Positions 1 through 4,997 of a DNA stretch of 5,076 nucleotides are shown one piece after another (within the stretch, counting starts at the first letter, position 1; the number at the start of each line of letters is the position of its first letter). The stretch lies in contig CAMCYM010000128.1 in the NCBI GenBank assembly GCA_945883885.1, positions 1-5,076 of the forward strand. The letters are read 5' to 3'. A program made the position numbers and the translations under genes. The stretch comes from Chryseobacterium gleum (GTDB taxonomy: Bacteria; Bacteroidota; Bacteroidia; Flavobacteriales_D; Sanyastnellaceae). The notes below the pieces were generated by a model, which saw only the letters and a program-made list of their open reading frames with translations, did not search any database and was not told the DNA's origin.

Positions 1-1026
1 GAGCCGCTCGACGAACACTTCCTCTCCGCTCCGCAACCAGACACGCGGGTCGTAGTGTTTTTTGTTCGGTGCGTCGGGGCCGTCCGGGTTCCCGATTTGG
101 GACATCAAATACGGCTGCTTCGCCAGCACATACTCCCGGACGCCGCTCAGGAACGCCCACTGCATGTCGGTGTCGATGTTCATCTTGACCACCCCGTACC
201 CGATGGCCTCTCGGATTTCTGCGACGCTGGAGCCGCTTCCGCCGTGGAACACGAAATCGACCGGGTTGTCGCCGGTGGCAAACCGTTCCGCGATGTGCGC
301 CTGGCTCCGCTGCAAGATGGTCGGCTGGAGCGATACGTTGCCAGGCTTGTACACCCCGTGGACATTGCCGAAAGCCGCTGCCACGGTGAAGTTGTCGCTC
401 ACGCGCTTGAGCACCTCGTAGGCCTGGGCTACTTCCTCCGGCTGCGTGTACAATCGGCTGCTGTCCACATCGCTGTGGTCGACGCCATCCTCCTCGCCCC
501 CCGTCACCCCGAGTTCGATTTCGAGGAACATGCCCAGCCGGTCCATCCGTTCGAGGTAGCGCGCGCAGGTGGCCAAATTCTCTTCAAGCGGTTCCTCGCT
601 CAAATCCAGCATGTGGCTGCTGAACAGCGGACTGCCGGTGCGGTCGAAGTGCCGTTCACCGGCCTCGAGCAACCCGTCGATCCAGGGCAGCAAGTTGCGC
701 GCACAGTGGTCCGTGTGCAGGACGACCGACACCCCGTAAGCCTCTGCCAGGGTGTGGACATGGAGGGCACCGGCGATGCTGCCGAGGACCGCATTGCGCT
801 GGTCTGGCATCTTTAAACCCTTTCCTGCGTTGAATGCCGCTCCGCCGTTCGAGAATTGTATTACGACGGGCGAATTCACCTTGCGGGCCGTCTCCAGCAC
901 CGCATTCGTGGAATTCGACCCGATCACATTGACCGCCGGAAGGGCATAGTCACGTGCCTGCGCATCGCGAAACACGTCGCGCACAAGGGAGCCCCAAAGG
1001 ACTCCGGAAGGAAACCGGTTGCTCAT
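1..1026 (-). CDS. fbaA: Class II fructose-1,6-bisphosphate aldolase (3' end cut off by window)
   Basis: Zinc-dependent cytosolic aldolase that interconverts fructose-1,6-bisphosphate with dihydroxyacetone phosphate and glyceraldehyde-3-phosphate in glycolysis and gluconeogenesis. The frame is open for 342 codons to base 1 with no stop. E. coli FbaA has 359 residues, so about 15-20 residues are missing. Reading the minus strand shows the family landmarks in order: HTDHC at residues 104-108 (catalytic Asp106, zinc ligand His107), LEIELG at 168-173 (Glu171), the active-site loop GGEEDGVD at 176-183, GNVHGVYKPGN at 220-230 (His223), FHGGSGS at 260-266 (His261), KMNIDTD at 281-287 and YDPRVWLR at 325-332. 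All match class IIA, with numbering three below E. coli. The start ATG (1026-1024) overlaps the upstream hydroxylase stop as ATGA, implying translational coupling. No Shine-Dalgarno is evident. The identification is very secure; the operon assignment is inferred from the overlap. Confidence 0.96.
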   Translation of the reverse strand, partial: MSNRFPSGVLWGSLVRDVFRDAQARDYALPAVNVIGSNSTNAVLETARKVNSPVVIQFSNGGAAFNAGKGLKMPDQRNAVLGSIAGALHVHTLAEAYGVSVVLHTDHCARNLLPWIDGLLEAGERHFDRTGSPLFSSHMLDLSEEPLEENLATCARYLERMDRLGMFLEIELGVTGGEEDGVDHSDVDSSRLYTQPEEVAQAYEVLKRVSDNFTVAAAFGNVHGVYKPGNVSLQPTILQRSQAHIAERFATGDNPVDFVFHGGSGSSVAEIREAIGYGVVKMNIDTDMQWAFLSGVREYVLAKQPYLMSQIGNPDGPDAPNKKHYDPRVWLRSGEEVFVERL

Positions 1027-2099
1027 CGCCCCGAAGGTACGGCGGCGAGTCGAGGCCGCATGACGCGGAAAAACAACGGGGGGAACAGGCTCAGCAACAT
1101 CATCCCGGGGTATCCCGTGGGCAGCTGCGGCGCACGCTCGATGTGGTCCAGCTGGGCGAAGGGCTTGGAAGGCACGTGGTGGTGGTCGGAGTGCCTGCTC
1201 AGTTCGAACAGGATCATCCTCCCGAGGACGTGGTCTGAATTCCAGCTGTGCTCCGGCTCGACCGGCACATAGCGGTGTGCGTTCATGCGTTCCCGCTGCA
1301 GGCCATAGTGCTCGATGTAGTTCACCGTTTCCAGCAAGCACCCTCCGAACGCCGCCGCCGCACCCCAACCGAGCGCCGCCTGCCACCCGAACACTCCGGC
1401 CGCTGCAGCAAACAGGCCCCATTGCAAGAGTTGGAGCCGCAGAAACTGGTTCTCCCACGTCCACGGCGACCGGCCCTTCCGCCGCAGACGTTCTGCCTCG
1501 AGCTTCCACGCCCCGAGCAAGCCACCGAACACCGCACGCGCCCAAAACAGCTGCACCCACTCCCCTTTCCGAGCCGTCGCCGGGTCATCCGGTGTGGCCA
1601 CGTTGCGGTGGTGGCCCCGGTTGTGCTCGATGAAGAAGTGCGTGTACATCGACGAAGCCAACAAGGCGTGGGCGAGTCGCTGCGAAAAGGCATCGGGCCG
1701 GTGCCCGAGTTCATGGGCCACGTTGATCCCTAACACCCCACAAGCCAGTCCGAGCGCAAACACCCGTCCCGTCACCGTCACGGCATCCGCTCCGGGATCC
1801 AGTAGGAAAAGCACGACCAAGCCCCATTGCACCGGCACCATCCACCACAGCAACCGGTCGTACCGGGGGTCCTCCGCCACGAAACCGCGCTCGAGTTCTG
1901 TCAGGTTCGTGCGGGCGGGCGGAAGCACGAGTTCCAGCGCAGGCAAGATTCCGAAGGCATAGACGAGTGCGCCGAATGCCCATCCCCCCTCCGCCAGCAA
2001 CGACGCTGCCACGGCAGCGGGGATGGTGAAGGCGAGGATGTATTTGGCCCAATGCCCCCTCAAGCCGATGGGACGAGGCCCGTTAAGAAGGTTCTCCAT
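1023..2099 (-). CDS. alkB: AlkB-type membrane diiron hydroxylase (alkane 1-monooxygenase family)
   Basis: Integral membrane non-haem diiron enzyme of 358 residues. The family hydroxylates the terminal methyl of alkanes or related hydrophobic chains using O2 and electrons from rubredoxin or ferredoxin. The histidine boxes are complete: HELGH at 129-133, EHNRGHH at 158-164, HSDHHH at 303-308, plus the AlkB hallmark NYIEHYGL at 260-267. The last separates it from plain fatty acid desaturases. Hydrophobic stretches near residues 18-36, 40-60, 86-101, 110-127, 223-252 and 331-345 fit an AlkB fold of about six helices. GVLGINVAHELGHR and PTGYPGMM resemble what I recall of Bacteroidota homologues. 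The start codon lies inside the preceding lipoprotein gene (17-bp overlap), and the stop overlaps the fbaA start by 4 bp. No rubredoxin or rubredoxin reductase gene is in view, so electron donor and substrate are unknown. Family assignment is firm; true alkane substrate is only inferred. Confidence 0.9.
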   Translation of the reverse strand: MENLLNGPRPIGLRGHWAKYILAFTIPAAVAASLLAEGGWAFGALVYAFGILPALELVLPPARTNLTELERGFVAEDPRYDRLLWWMVPVQWGLVVLFLLDPGADAVTVTGRVFALGLACGVLGINVAHELGHRPDAFSQRLAHALLASSMYTHFFIEHNRGHHRNVATPDDPATARKGEWVQLFWARAVFGGLLGAWKLEAERLRRKGRSPWTWENQFLRLQLLQWGLFAAAAGVFGWQAALGWGAAAAFGGCLLETVNYIEHYGLQRERMNAHRYVPVEPEHSWNSDHVLGRMILFELSRHSDHHHVPSKPFAQLDHIERAPQLPTGYPGMMLLSLFPPLFFRVMRPRLAAVPSGR

Positions 2100-2607
2100 C
2101 GTTCCGGAATGTACGAACGAGTTCCTCGTCCGACATCCCCCACGCCGACAGAATCTGCTCAGCCATAGCCGCTTCCTCCGTTCCTGGATACAGCAGCAGC
2201 ACCTGCTCGTACCCGGCCTTTGCGAGCTCCCGGTCCATCAACTCCACTTCGTTGATGAACGCGACGAGAAAGGCGCACCGGGCGCGGTTCGGGTAGTTCG
2301 GAAAGTGGTCATGGACATCGCGCAACTGGGCCACGGCCTCAGCGAATTTCCCGGCCGAGCGCAACAAATCTGCCCGACGAAACAGGAACTCCGCTGTGAG
2401 CGAGTCCTCGTGGCATGCGTTCGCGAACTCTGCATAGGCGCGCGTCAACTCCTGCCGGGCGACCGGATCCGGCACCGGACCGCTTGCTACAAGGGACTGC
2501 TCCGCCTTCCGGATGGCCACGGCTCGCGCCTCACAGTCTGGGTTGTCCGAAGTTGGGCCGCCGCATCCACAAGCGAGCAAGGCCCCTACCGCCCACAACG
2601 CCCTCAT
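2083..2607 (-). CDS. Small TPR lipoprotein of unknown function
   Basis: A 174-residue protein with a short N-terminal signal: hydrophobic residues 3-12 followed by a lipobox-like LLAC with Cys13 as the probable lipidated residue (Cys15 is an alternative). It is therefore expected to be membrane anchored and face the periplasm. After a linker and a helix around 47-65, two tetratricopeptide-like helical hairpins are visible: about 72-105 (AEFLFRRADLLRSAGKFAEA and onward, ending HFPNYP) and about 108-141 (ending YPGTEE). A short C-terminal helix (MSDEELVRTF, 158-167) follows. The repeat style recalls BamD/YbgF-type proteins, but it is shorter than BamD and no partner-binding motif is recognisable. 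Its start overlaps the def stop as ATGA and its end overlaps the hydroxylase start by 17 bp, so it belongs to the def operon. Three further cysteines (25, 65, 111) could be structural. Protein-protein scaffolding is a guess from the fold only. Confidence 0.82.
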   Translation of the reverse strand: MRALWAVGALLACGCGGPTSDNPDCEARAVAIRKAEQSLVASGPVPDPVARQELTRAYAEFANACHEDSLTAEFLFRRADLLRSAGKFAEAVAQLRDVHDHFPNYPNRARCAFLVAFINEVELMDRELAKAGYEQVLLLYPGTEEAAMAEQILSAWGMSDEELVRTFRNDGEPS

Positions 2608-3179
2608 CGCCGCCGTCCGTGGGGAAACCGCATCTTGTAGTCCGCAGGCACCCGTCCCGACCCGATGTCACGCAGTTTCCCAGTGAGCAACCGGCGACGC
2701 GCCGGGGATACCCGGTCGGTGATCAATGTCCCTTCCAGGTGGTCGTATTCGTGCAGCACCACGCGGGCTGCGAGCCCCGACAGGTGCTCTTCCATCAGCT
2801 CCCACTGCTCGTTGAAGTACTCGACCTTGATCTCGGAAGGGCGTACCACCTTTTCGCGGATTCCGGGAATGGACAGGCAGCCTTCTTCCATCCCCACGTC
2901 CTCTCCCCCGGTTTCGAAGATGACCGGATTGATCATCACGCGCCGAAAGGTGGCACACGCGGGGTCGCCCTTCTCCCCTTCCGCGAAAGGCGTGGCGTCG
3001 GCGACGAACAACCGAATGGACTCGCCCACCTGGGGTGCGGCCAGGCCCACACCCTCCGCTTCGTACATGGTTTCCCACATATCACGGATGAGGTCCGCAA
3101 GCCCGGGATGGCCCTGTTCAATGTCCACGGCTTCCGCTTTCAGTACCGGGTCTCCGTAGGCGACGATGGGGAGGATCAT
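2604..3179 (-). CDS. def: Peptide deformylase
   Basis: Removes the N-formyl group from the initiator methionine of nascent proteins, acting at the ribosome exit. It is a metal (Fe/Zn/Ni) hydrolase of 191 residues, normal for the family. All three signature motifs are intact: GVGLAAPQVG at 43-52, EGCLSIP at 99-105 with metal ligand Cys101, and HEYDH at 143-147 with ligands His143 and His147 and catalytic Glu144. The insertion between motifs 1 and 2 and the N-terminus MILPIVAYGDPVLK fit Bacteroidota-type PDFs and support the ATG at 3179-3177 as the true start. It is the first gene of the minus-strand cluster and overlaps the following lipoprotein gene by 4 bp. A TAnnTTTG box ends only 4 bases before the ATG, so the message may be leaderless. 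Identification is very secure. Confidence 0.97.
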   Translation of the reverse strand: MILPIVAYGDPVLKAEAVDIEQGHPGLADLIRDMWETMYEAEGVGLAAPQVGESIRLFVADATPFAEGEKGDPACATFRRVMINPVIFETGGEDVGMEEGCLSIPGIREKVVRPSEIKVEYFNEQWELMEEHLSGLAARVVLHEYDHLEGTLITDRVSPARRRLLTGKLRDIGSGRVPADYKMRFPHGRRR

Positions 3180-3183
3180 GGGC

Positions 3184-3191
3184 CAAATTTA
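3184..3191 (-). promoter_or_regulatory. Putative -7 promoter box for the def operon
   Basis: Read on the minus strand the bases are TAAATTTG, an exact match to the Bacteroidota primary-sigma -7 consensus TAnnTTTG. Four bases (GCCC) separate it from the def ATG. Transcription would begin at or within a few bases of the start codon. I see no clear TTG -33 element at the expected spacing. The call rests on consensus and position only. Confidence 0.6.
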
Positions 3192-3215
3192 GCCCGCCAA
3201 GCGCAGACACTCCAC

Positions 3216-3223
3216 TACCTTTG
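3216..3223 (+). promoter_or_regulatory. Putative -7 promoter box for ribB
   Basis: TACCTTTG matches the Bacteroidota -7 consensus TAnnTTTG exactly and lies four bases (TCCC) before the ATG at 3228, the mirror arrangement of the def box. It predicts a leaderless or near-leaderless ribB message. No convincing -33 TTG is visible upstream. The upstream half of this promoter would lie over the divergent def -7 box, so the two promoters may compete. Confidence 0.6.
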
Positions 3224-3227
3224 TCCC

Positions 3228-4352
3228 ATGGGCATGCTGGATACGATTCCCGAGGCCATCGAGGCCATTCGCCGCGGTGAAGTTATCGTGGTGGTGGACG
3301 ACGAAGACCGCGAAAACGAAGGCGACTTCCTCATGGCGGCGGCCCATGTGACCCCGGAGCACATCAACTTCATGGCCACCCACGGCCGCGGGTTGATTTG
3401 TGCACCGTTGACGGAAGACCGCTGCGACGAGCTGGGCCTGGAGCTGATGGTCCGCACGAACAACGCCGCGTACGAAACGCCGTTTACGGTGTCTGTGGAC
3501 TTGCTCGGGCGCGGCTGCACCACGGGCATTTCCGCCTCCGACCGCGCGCAGACGGTGCAAGCACTGGTTGATCCAGCCACGCGTCCGGAAGAATTGGGTC
3601 GGCCCGGCCACATCTTCCCGCTACGTGCGCGCCGCGAAGGAGTGCTCCGTCGGCCCGGACACACCGAAGCTGCAATCGACTTTGCCCGCATGGCCGGACT
3701 GCCTGCTGCCGGCGTCATCGTCGAAATCCTGAACGAAGACGGCACGATGGCCCGCTTGCCCGAATGCCGGGAAATCGCTGACCGCTTCGGCTTGAAACTC
3801 GTGTCCATTGCCGACCTCATTGCCTACCGGCTTGCCCATGAACGGCTCATCGAGCGCACGTTGGACATGCCCCTCGACACGGCTTGGGGCACCTTCCGGG
3901 CCATCGGATACCGCCATCAGGGCTCTGACACGGAGCATTTGGCCTTGGTGGTCGGGGCTTGGACGGAAGGCGATGCCGTTCCTGTGCGCGTCCAAAGCGT
4001 AGGCGGGGCCGGCGACCTGTTGCAAACCACCGCATTCGGCAAAGGCGCTGAGTTGCATGCGGCCCTTGCCAGCATCCAGCGCATCGGCCGCGGCGCCGTG
4101 GTGCTGGTGCGGCACGAACCCGGACCACAAGGGTGGCTGACAGATTTGCATCTGCACGCGGCGGTGGCGCAGGGCCATGCGCGTCCCGTCGCACCCGACG
4201 GCAAGGATTATGGCATCGGCGCCCAAATCCTGCGCGACCTCGGCATCGTGCGGTTGTCCTTGCTCACCGACAATCCCCGGCCCTCCGGCGTGTTCGGGTT
4301 CGGACTGGACATTGTGGAAACCCTGCCGCTCACCGCCCCAGTACAGGCATAA
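3228..4352 (+). CDS. ribB: 3,4-dihydroxy-2-butanone 4-phosphate synthase with degenerate GTP cyclohydrolase II-like domain
   Basis: A 374-residue riboflavin-pathway protein. The N-terminal DHBP synthase domain (about 1-203) turns ribulose 5-phosphate into the four-carbon precursor of lumazine. It has the acidic Mg-binding loop DDEDRENEGD at 24-33, HGRGLICAP at 52-60, TGISASDRA at 99-107, RPGHIFPL at 125-132, RRPGHTEAA at 141-149 (His145) and VEILNEDG at 165-172 (Glu166), so it should be active. The C-terminal part (about 212-374) is laid out like GTP cyclohydrolase II and keeps DYGIGAQILRDLG (327-339) and TDNP (347-350). It contains no cysteine: the zinc-binding CxxGD...CDC region is VGGAGDLLQTTAFGK (258-272), and the usual QEGRGIGL is HEPGPQGWL (296-304). 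Cyclohydrolase activity is therefore unlikely and a separate ribA is expected elsewhere. I start at 3228 because of the adjacent -7 box; 3234 is an alternative. Frame open upstream of 3228 is shadow over def. Many pipelines would label it ribBA. Confidence 0.93.
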   Translation: MGMLDTIPEAIEAIRRGEVIVVVDDEDRENEGDFLMAAAHVTPEHINFMATHGRGLICAPLTEDRCDELGLELMVRTNNAAYETPFTVSVDLLGRGCTTGISASDRAQTVQALVDPATRPEELGRPGHIFPLRARREGVLRRPGHTEAAIDFARMAGLPAAGVIVEILNEDGTMARLPECREIADRFGLKLVSIADLIAYRLAHERLIERTLDMPLDTAWGTFRAIGYRHQGSDTEHLALVVGAWTEGDAVPVRVQSVGGAGDLLQTTAFGKGAELHAALASIQRIGRGAVVLVRHEPGPQGWLTDLHLHAAVAQGHARPVAPDGKDYGIGAQILRDLGIVRLSLLTDNPRPSGVFGFGLDIVETLPLTAPVQA

Positions 4353-4375
4353 AAAAAGCCCGGGAAACCCGGGCT
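4351..4375 (-). terminator. Intrinsic terminator of rpmE2
   Basis: On the minus strand an 8-bp perfect GC-rich stem (AGCCCGGG / CCCGGGCT, 4375-4368 with 4364-4357) closes a TTT loop and runs straight into a T-tract ending at 4351. It sits 26 bases past the rpmE2 stop, in the expected position. The T-tract overlaps the last two bases of the ribB stop codon. On the plus strand the hairpin is not followed by Ts, so it is a canonical terminator only for rpmE2, although the hairpin may also form the 3' end of ribB mRNA. Confidence 0.88.
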
Positions 4376-4401
4376 ATCAAGATGCTGGAAGAAGCTTCGA
4401 A

Positions 4402-4656
4402 TTACTTCGTGAACTTCTGGTACTTCTGACGGAATTTGTCGATCCGGCCCGCCGTATCCACGAACTGCGCCTTTCCCGTGTAGAACGGATGCGACTTGTG
4501 GCTCACCTCCATCTTCACCAGCGGGTATTCGTTGCCGTCTTCCCAGGTGATCGTTTCTTTCGTCGCCGCTGCAGAACGGCTCAAGAACGCGTACTCATTC
4601 GACATGTCTTTGAACACGACGAGGCGGTAGTTCGAGGGGTGGATTCCTTCTTTCAT
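4402..4656 (-). CDS. rpmE2: Type B 50S ribosomal protein L31
   Basis: An 84-residue large-subunit ribosomal protein, typical length for the type B paralogue. It begins MKEGIHPSNYRLVVFKD. It carries the L31 signature HPFYT at 56-60, then nine residues, then GR at 70-71 and a basic Lys74. It contains no cysteine, so it belongs to the zinc-free (C-) form rather than the zinc-ribbon L31. The start at 4656-4654 is chosen because the family begins at MKEGIHP; the in-frame ATG at 4710 would add 18 residues unlike the family and would lie upstream of the probable promoter box. The gene is convergent with ribB (49-bp gap holding its terminator) and appears monocistronic. No Shine-Dalgarno is visible. 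No zinc-repressor (Zur) operator could be recognised upstream. Confidence 0.96.
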   Translation of the reverse strand: MKEGIHPSNYRLVVFKDMSNEYAFLSRSAAATKETITWEDGNEYPLVKMEVSHKSHPFYTGKAQFVDTAGRIDKFRQKYQKFTK

Positions 4657-4687
4657 GGGCTGCTGTATACGCCGCTGAGCGGGAGCG

Positions 4688-4695
4688 CAAAGATA
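4688..4695 (-). promoter_or_regulatory. Putative -7 promoter box for rpmE2
   Basis: On the minus strand the bases read TATCTTTG, an exact fit to the Bacteroidota TAnnTTTG consensus. It lies 31 bases before the rpmE2 ATG, predicting a leader of roughly 25 nt. A TTTGG lies upstream at 4711-4707, but only about 12 bases away, which is too close for a standard -33 element, so the upstream half is uncertain. Confidence 0.6.
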
Positions 4696-4799
4696 GCGGA
4701 TTCCTTCCAAATCCCACCCATACTCCCCATTTCGAGTTCTTTAACAATCGGACGTGCATAAAATCAATCCGTTGACCGCTCGGCGTTCGAGCCGCTTTG

Positions 4800-4902
4800 T
4801 AAGTTTACGTCAGTTTTAGTGAGTTTAGCGCGAGCTAAGCATCAAGTGATAATTTGGTTAAGTTGGTCCCGCTTCGGAACGCCGGAGCGGGATCTTTCTT
4901 TT
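4800..4902 (+). ncRNA. Candidate small structured RNA ending at an orphan terminator
   Basis: A plus-strand terminator at 4867-4902 has no gene ahead of it on that strand, since rpmE2 runs the other way. In front of it lies a 7-bp hairpin, 4823-4829 paired with 4834-4840, capped by a GCGA (GNRA-type) tetraloop and including one U-G pair. A possible promoter is TTG at 4772-4774 with TTTG at 4796-4799; the latter is only a half match to the -7 box (CCGCTTTG). The predicted RNA would be about 100 nt, and its 5' end is a guess. I recognise no known RNA family. It could instead be an antisense leader or a relic of a lost gene. Confidence 0.35.
4867..4902 (+). terminator. Intrinsic terminator, plus strand
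   Basis: An 11-bp stem (4867-4877 paired with 4882-4892, one U-G wobble) closes the loop AACG and is followed by a T-rich run TCTTTCTTTT (4893-4902). On the minus strand the hairpin is followed by ACCAACTTAA, not a T-tract, so it is oriented for plus-strand transcripts. No coding sequence precedes it on that strand back to ribB, whose stop is over 500 bases away. Confidence 0.72.
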
Positions 4903-4925
4903 CAGGCCTACGCGCCGCACGCATG

Positions 4926-4939
4926 CACATATATATGTG
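4926..4939. repeat. 14-bp perfect palindrome, possible operator
   Basis: CACATATATATGTG is its own reverse complement and is an AT-rich island in a GC-rich surrounding. It lies 58 bases before the possible gene start at 4998 and just after the plus-strand terminator, a plausible place for a dimeric regulator. No known operator consensus is matched that I recognise. Confidence 0.35.
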
Positions 4940-4983
4940 AGCAACTCAGGGCGCCGCCTCAAATAGCCGCCTCCTTGCCGCGG

Positions 4984-4991
4984 TAGCTTGC
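4984..4991 (+). promoter_or_regulatory. Weak -7-like box before the edge gene
   Basis: TAGCTTGC matches TAnnTTTG in six of eight positions (TA, then TT of the TTTG half, depart from consensus at the last two) and ends six bases before the ATG at 4998. It resembles the close spacing seen at def and ribB, but the match is weak and could be chance. Confidence 0.2.
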
Positions 4992-4997
4992 ACACGC

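Larger units (their letters stand above)
4657..4997. other. Gene-poor intergenic region (341 bp)
   Basis: No recognisable protein gene lies here on either strand. It holds the rpmE2 leader and -7 box on the left, an AT-richer stretch around 4740-4865, a plus-strand terminator at 4867-4902, and a perfect palindrome at 4926-4939. Short open frames exist but look like chance. The stretch is best read as regulatory and possibly non-coding RNA sequence. Confidence 0.7.

Noticed and set aside
55..816. 253-codon plus-strand open frame
   Set aside because: It is antisense to fbaA, whose minus-strand translation matches every aldolase motif across the whole stretch. The plus-strand product resembles nothing I recognise.
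1248..1733. 161-codon plus-strand open frame
   Set aside because: It is a shadow of the AlkB-type gene, which has all histidine boxes in its minus-strand frame.
2415..3227. Long plus-strand open frame continuous with ribB, adding 271 residues upstream
   Set aside because: It lies antisense over the well-supported def and lipoprotein genes. Homology to DHBP synthase begins only at about 3228-3234, and a TAnnTTTG box sits just before that ATG. The extension is an artefact of GC-rich coding DNA.
3621..4226. 201-codon minus-strand open frame
   Set aside because: It is a shadow of ribB, with no start context or recognisable motif.
4657..4710. Upstream in-frame ATG for rpmE2 at 4710
   Set aside because: The added 18 residues do not resemble L31, whose type B members begin at MKEGIHP. 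The extension also lies across the likely -7 box, so the longer form could not be translated from that transcript.
4781..4797. tRNA T-arm-like motif (GTTCGAGCC within a partial stem)
   Set aside because: The five-base stem has a wobble and a mismatch, no matching acceptor strand or anticodon arm lies upstream at tRNA distance, and no CCA follows. It is not a tRNA or clear tRNA-derived attachment site.
4923..4940. Five-codon plus-strand frame (MHIYM) as a leader peptide
   Set aside because: It is too short to support and consists mostly of the palindrome. There is no attenuator structure after it, and the terminator lies before it.
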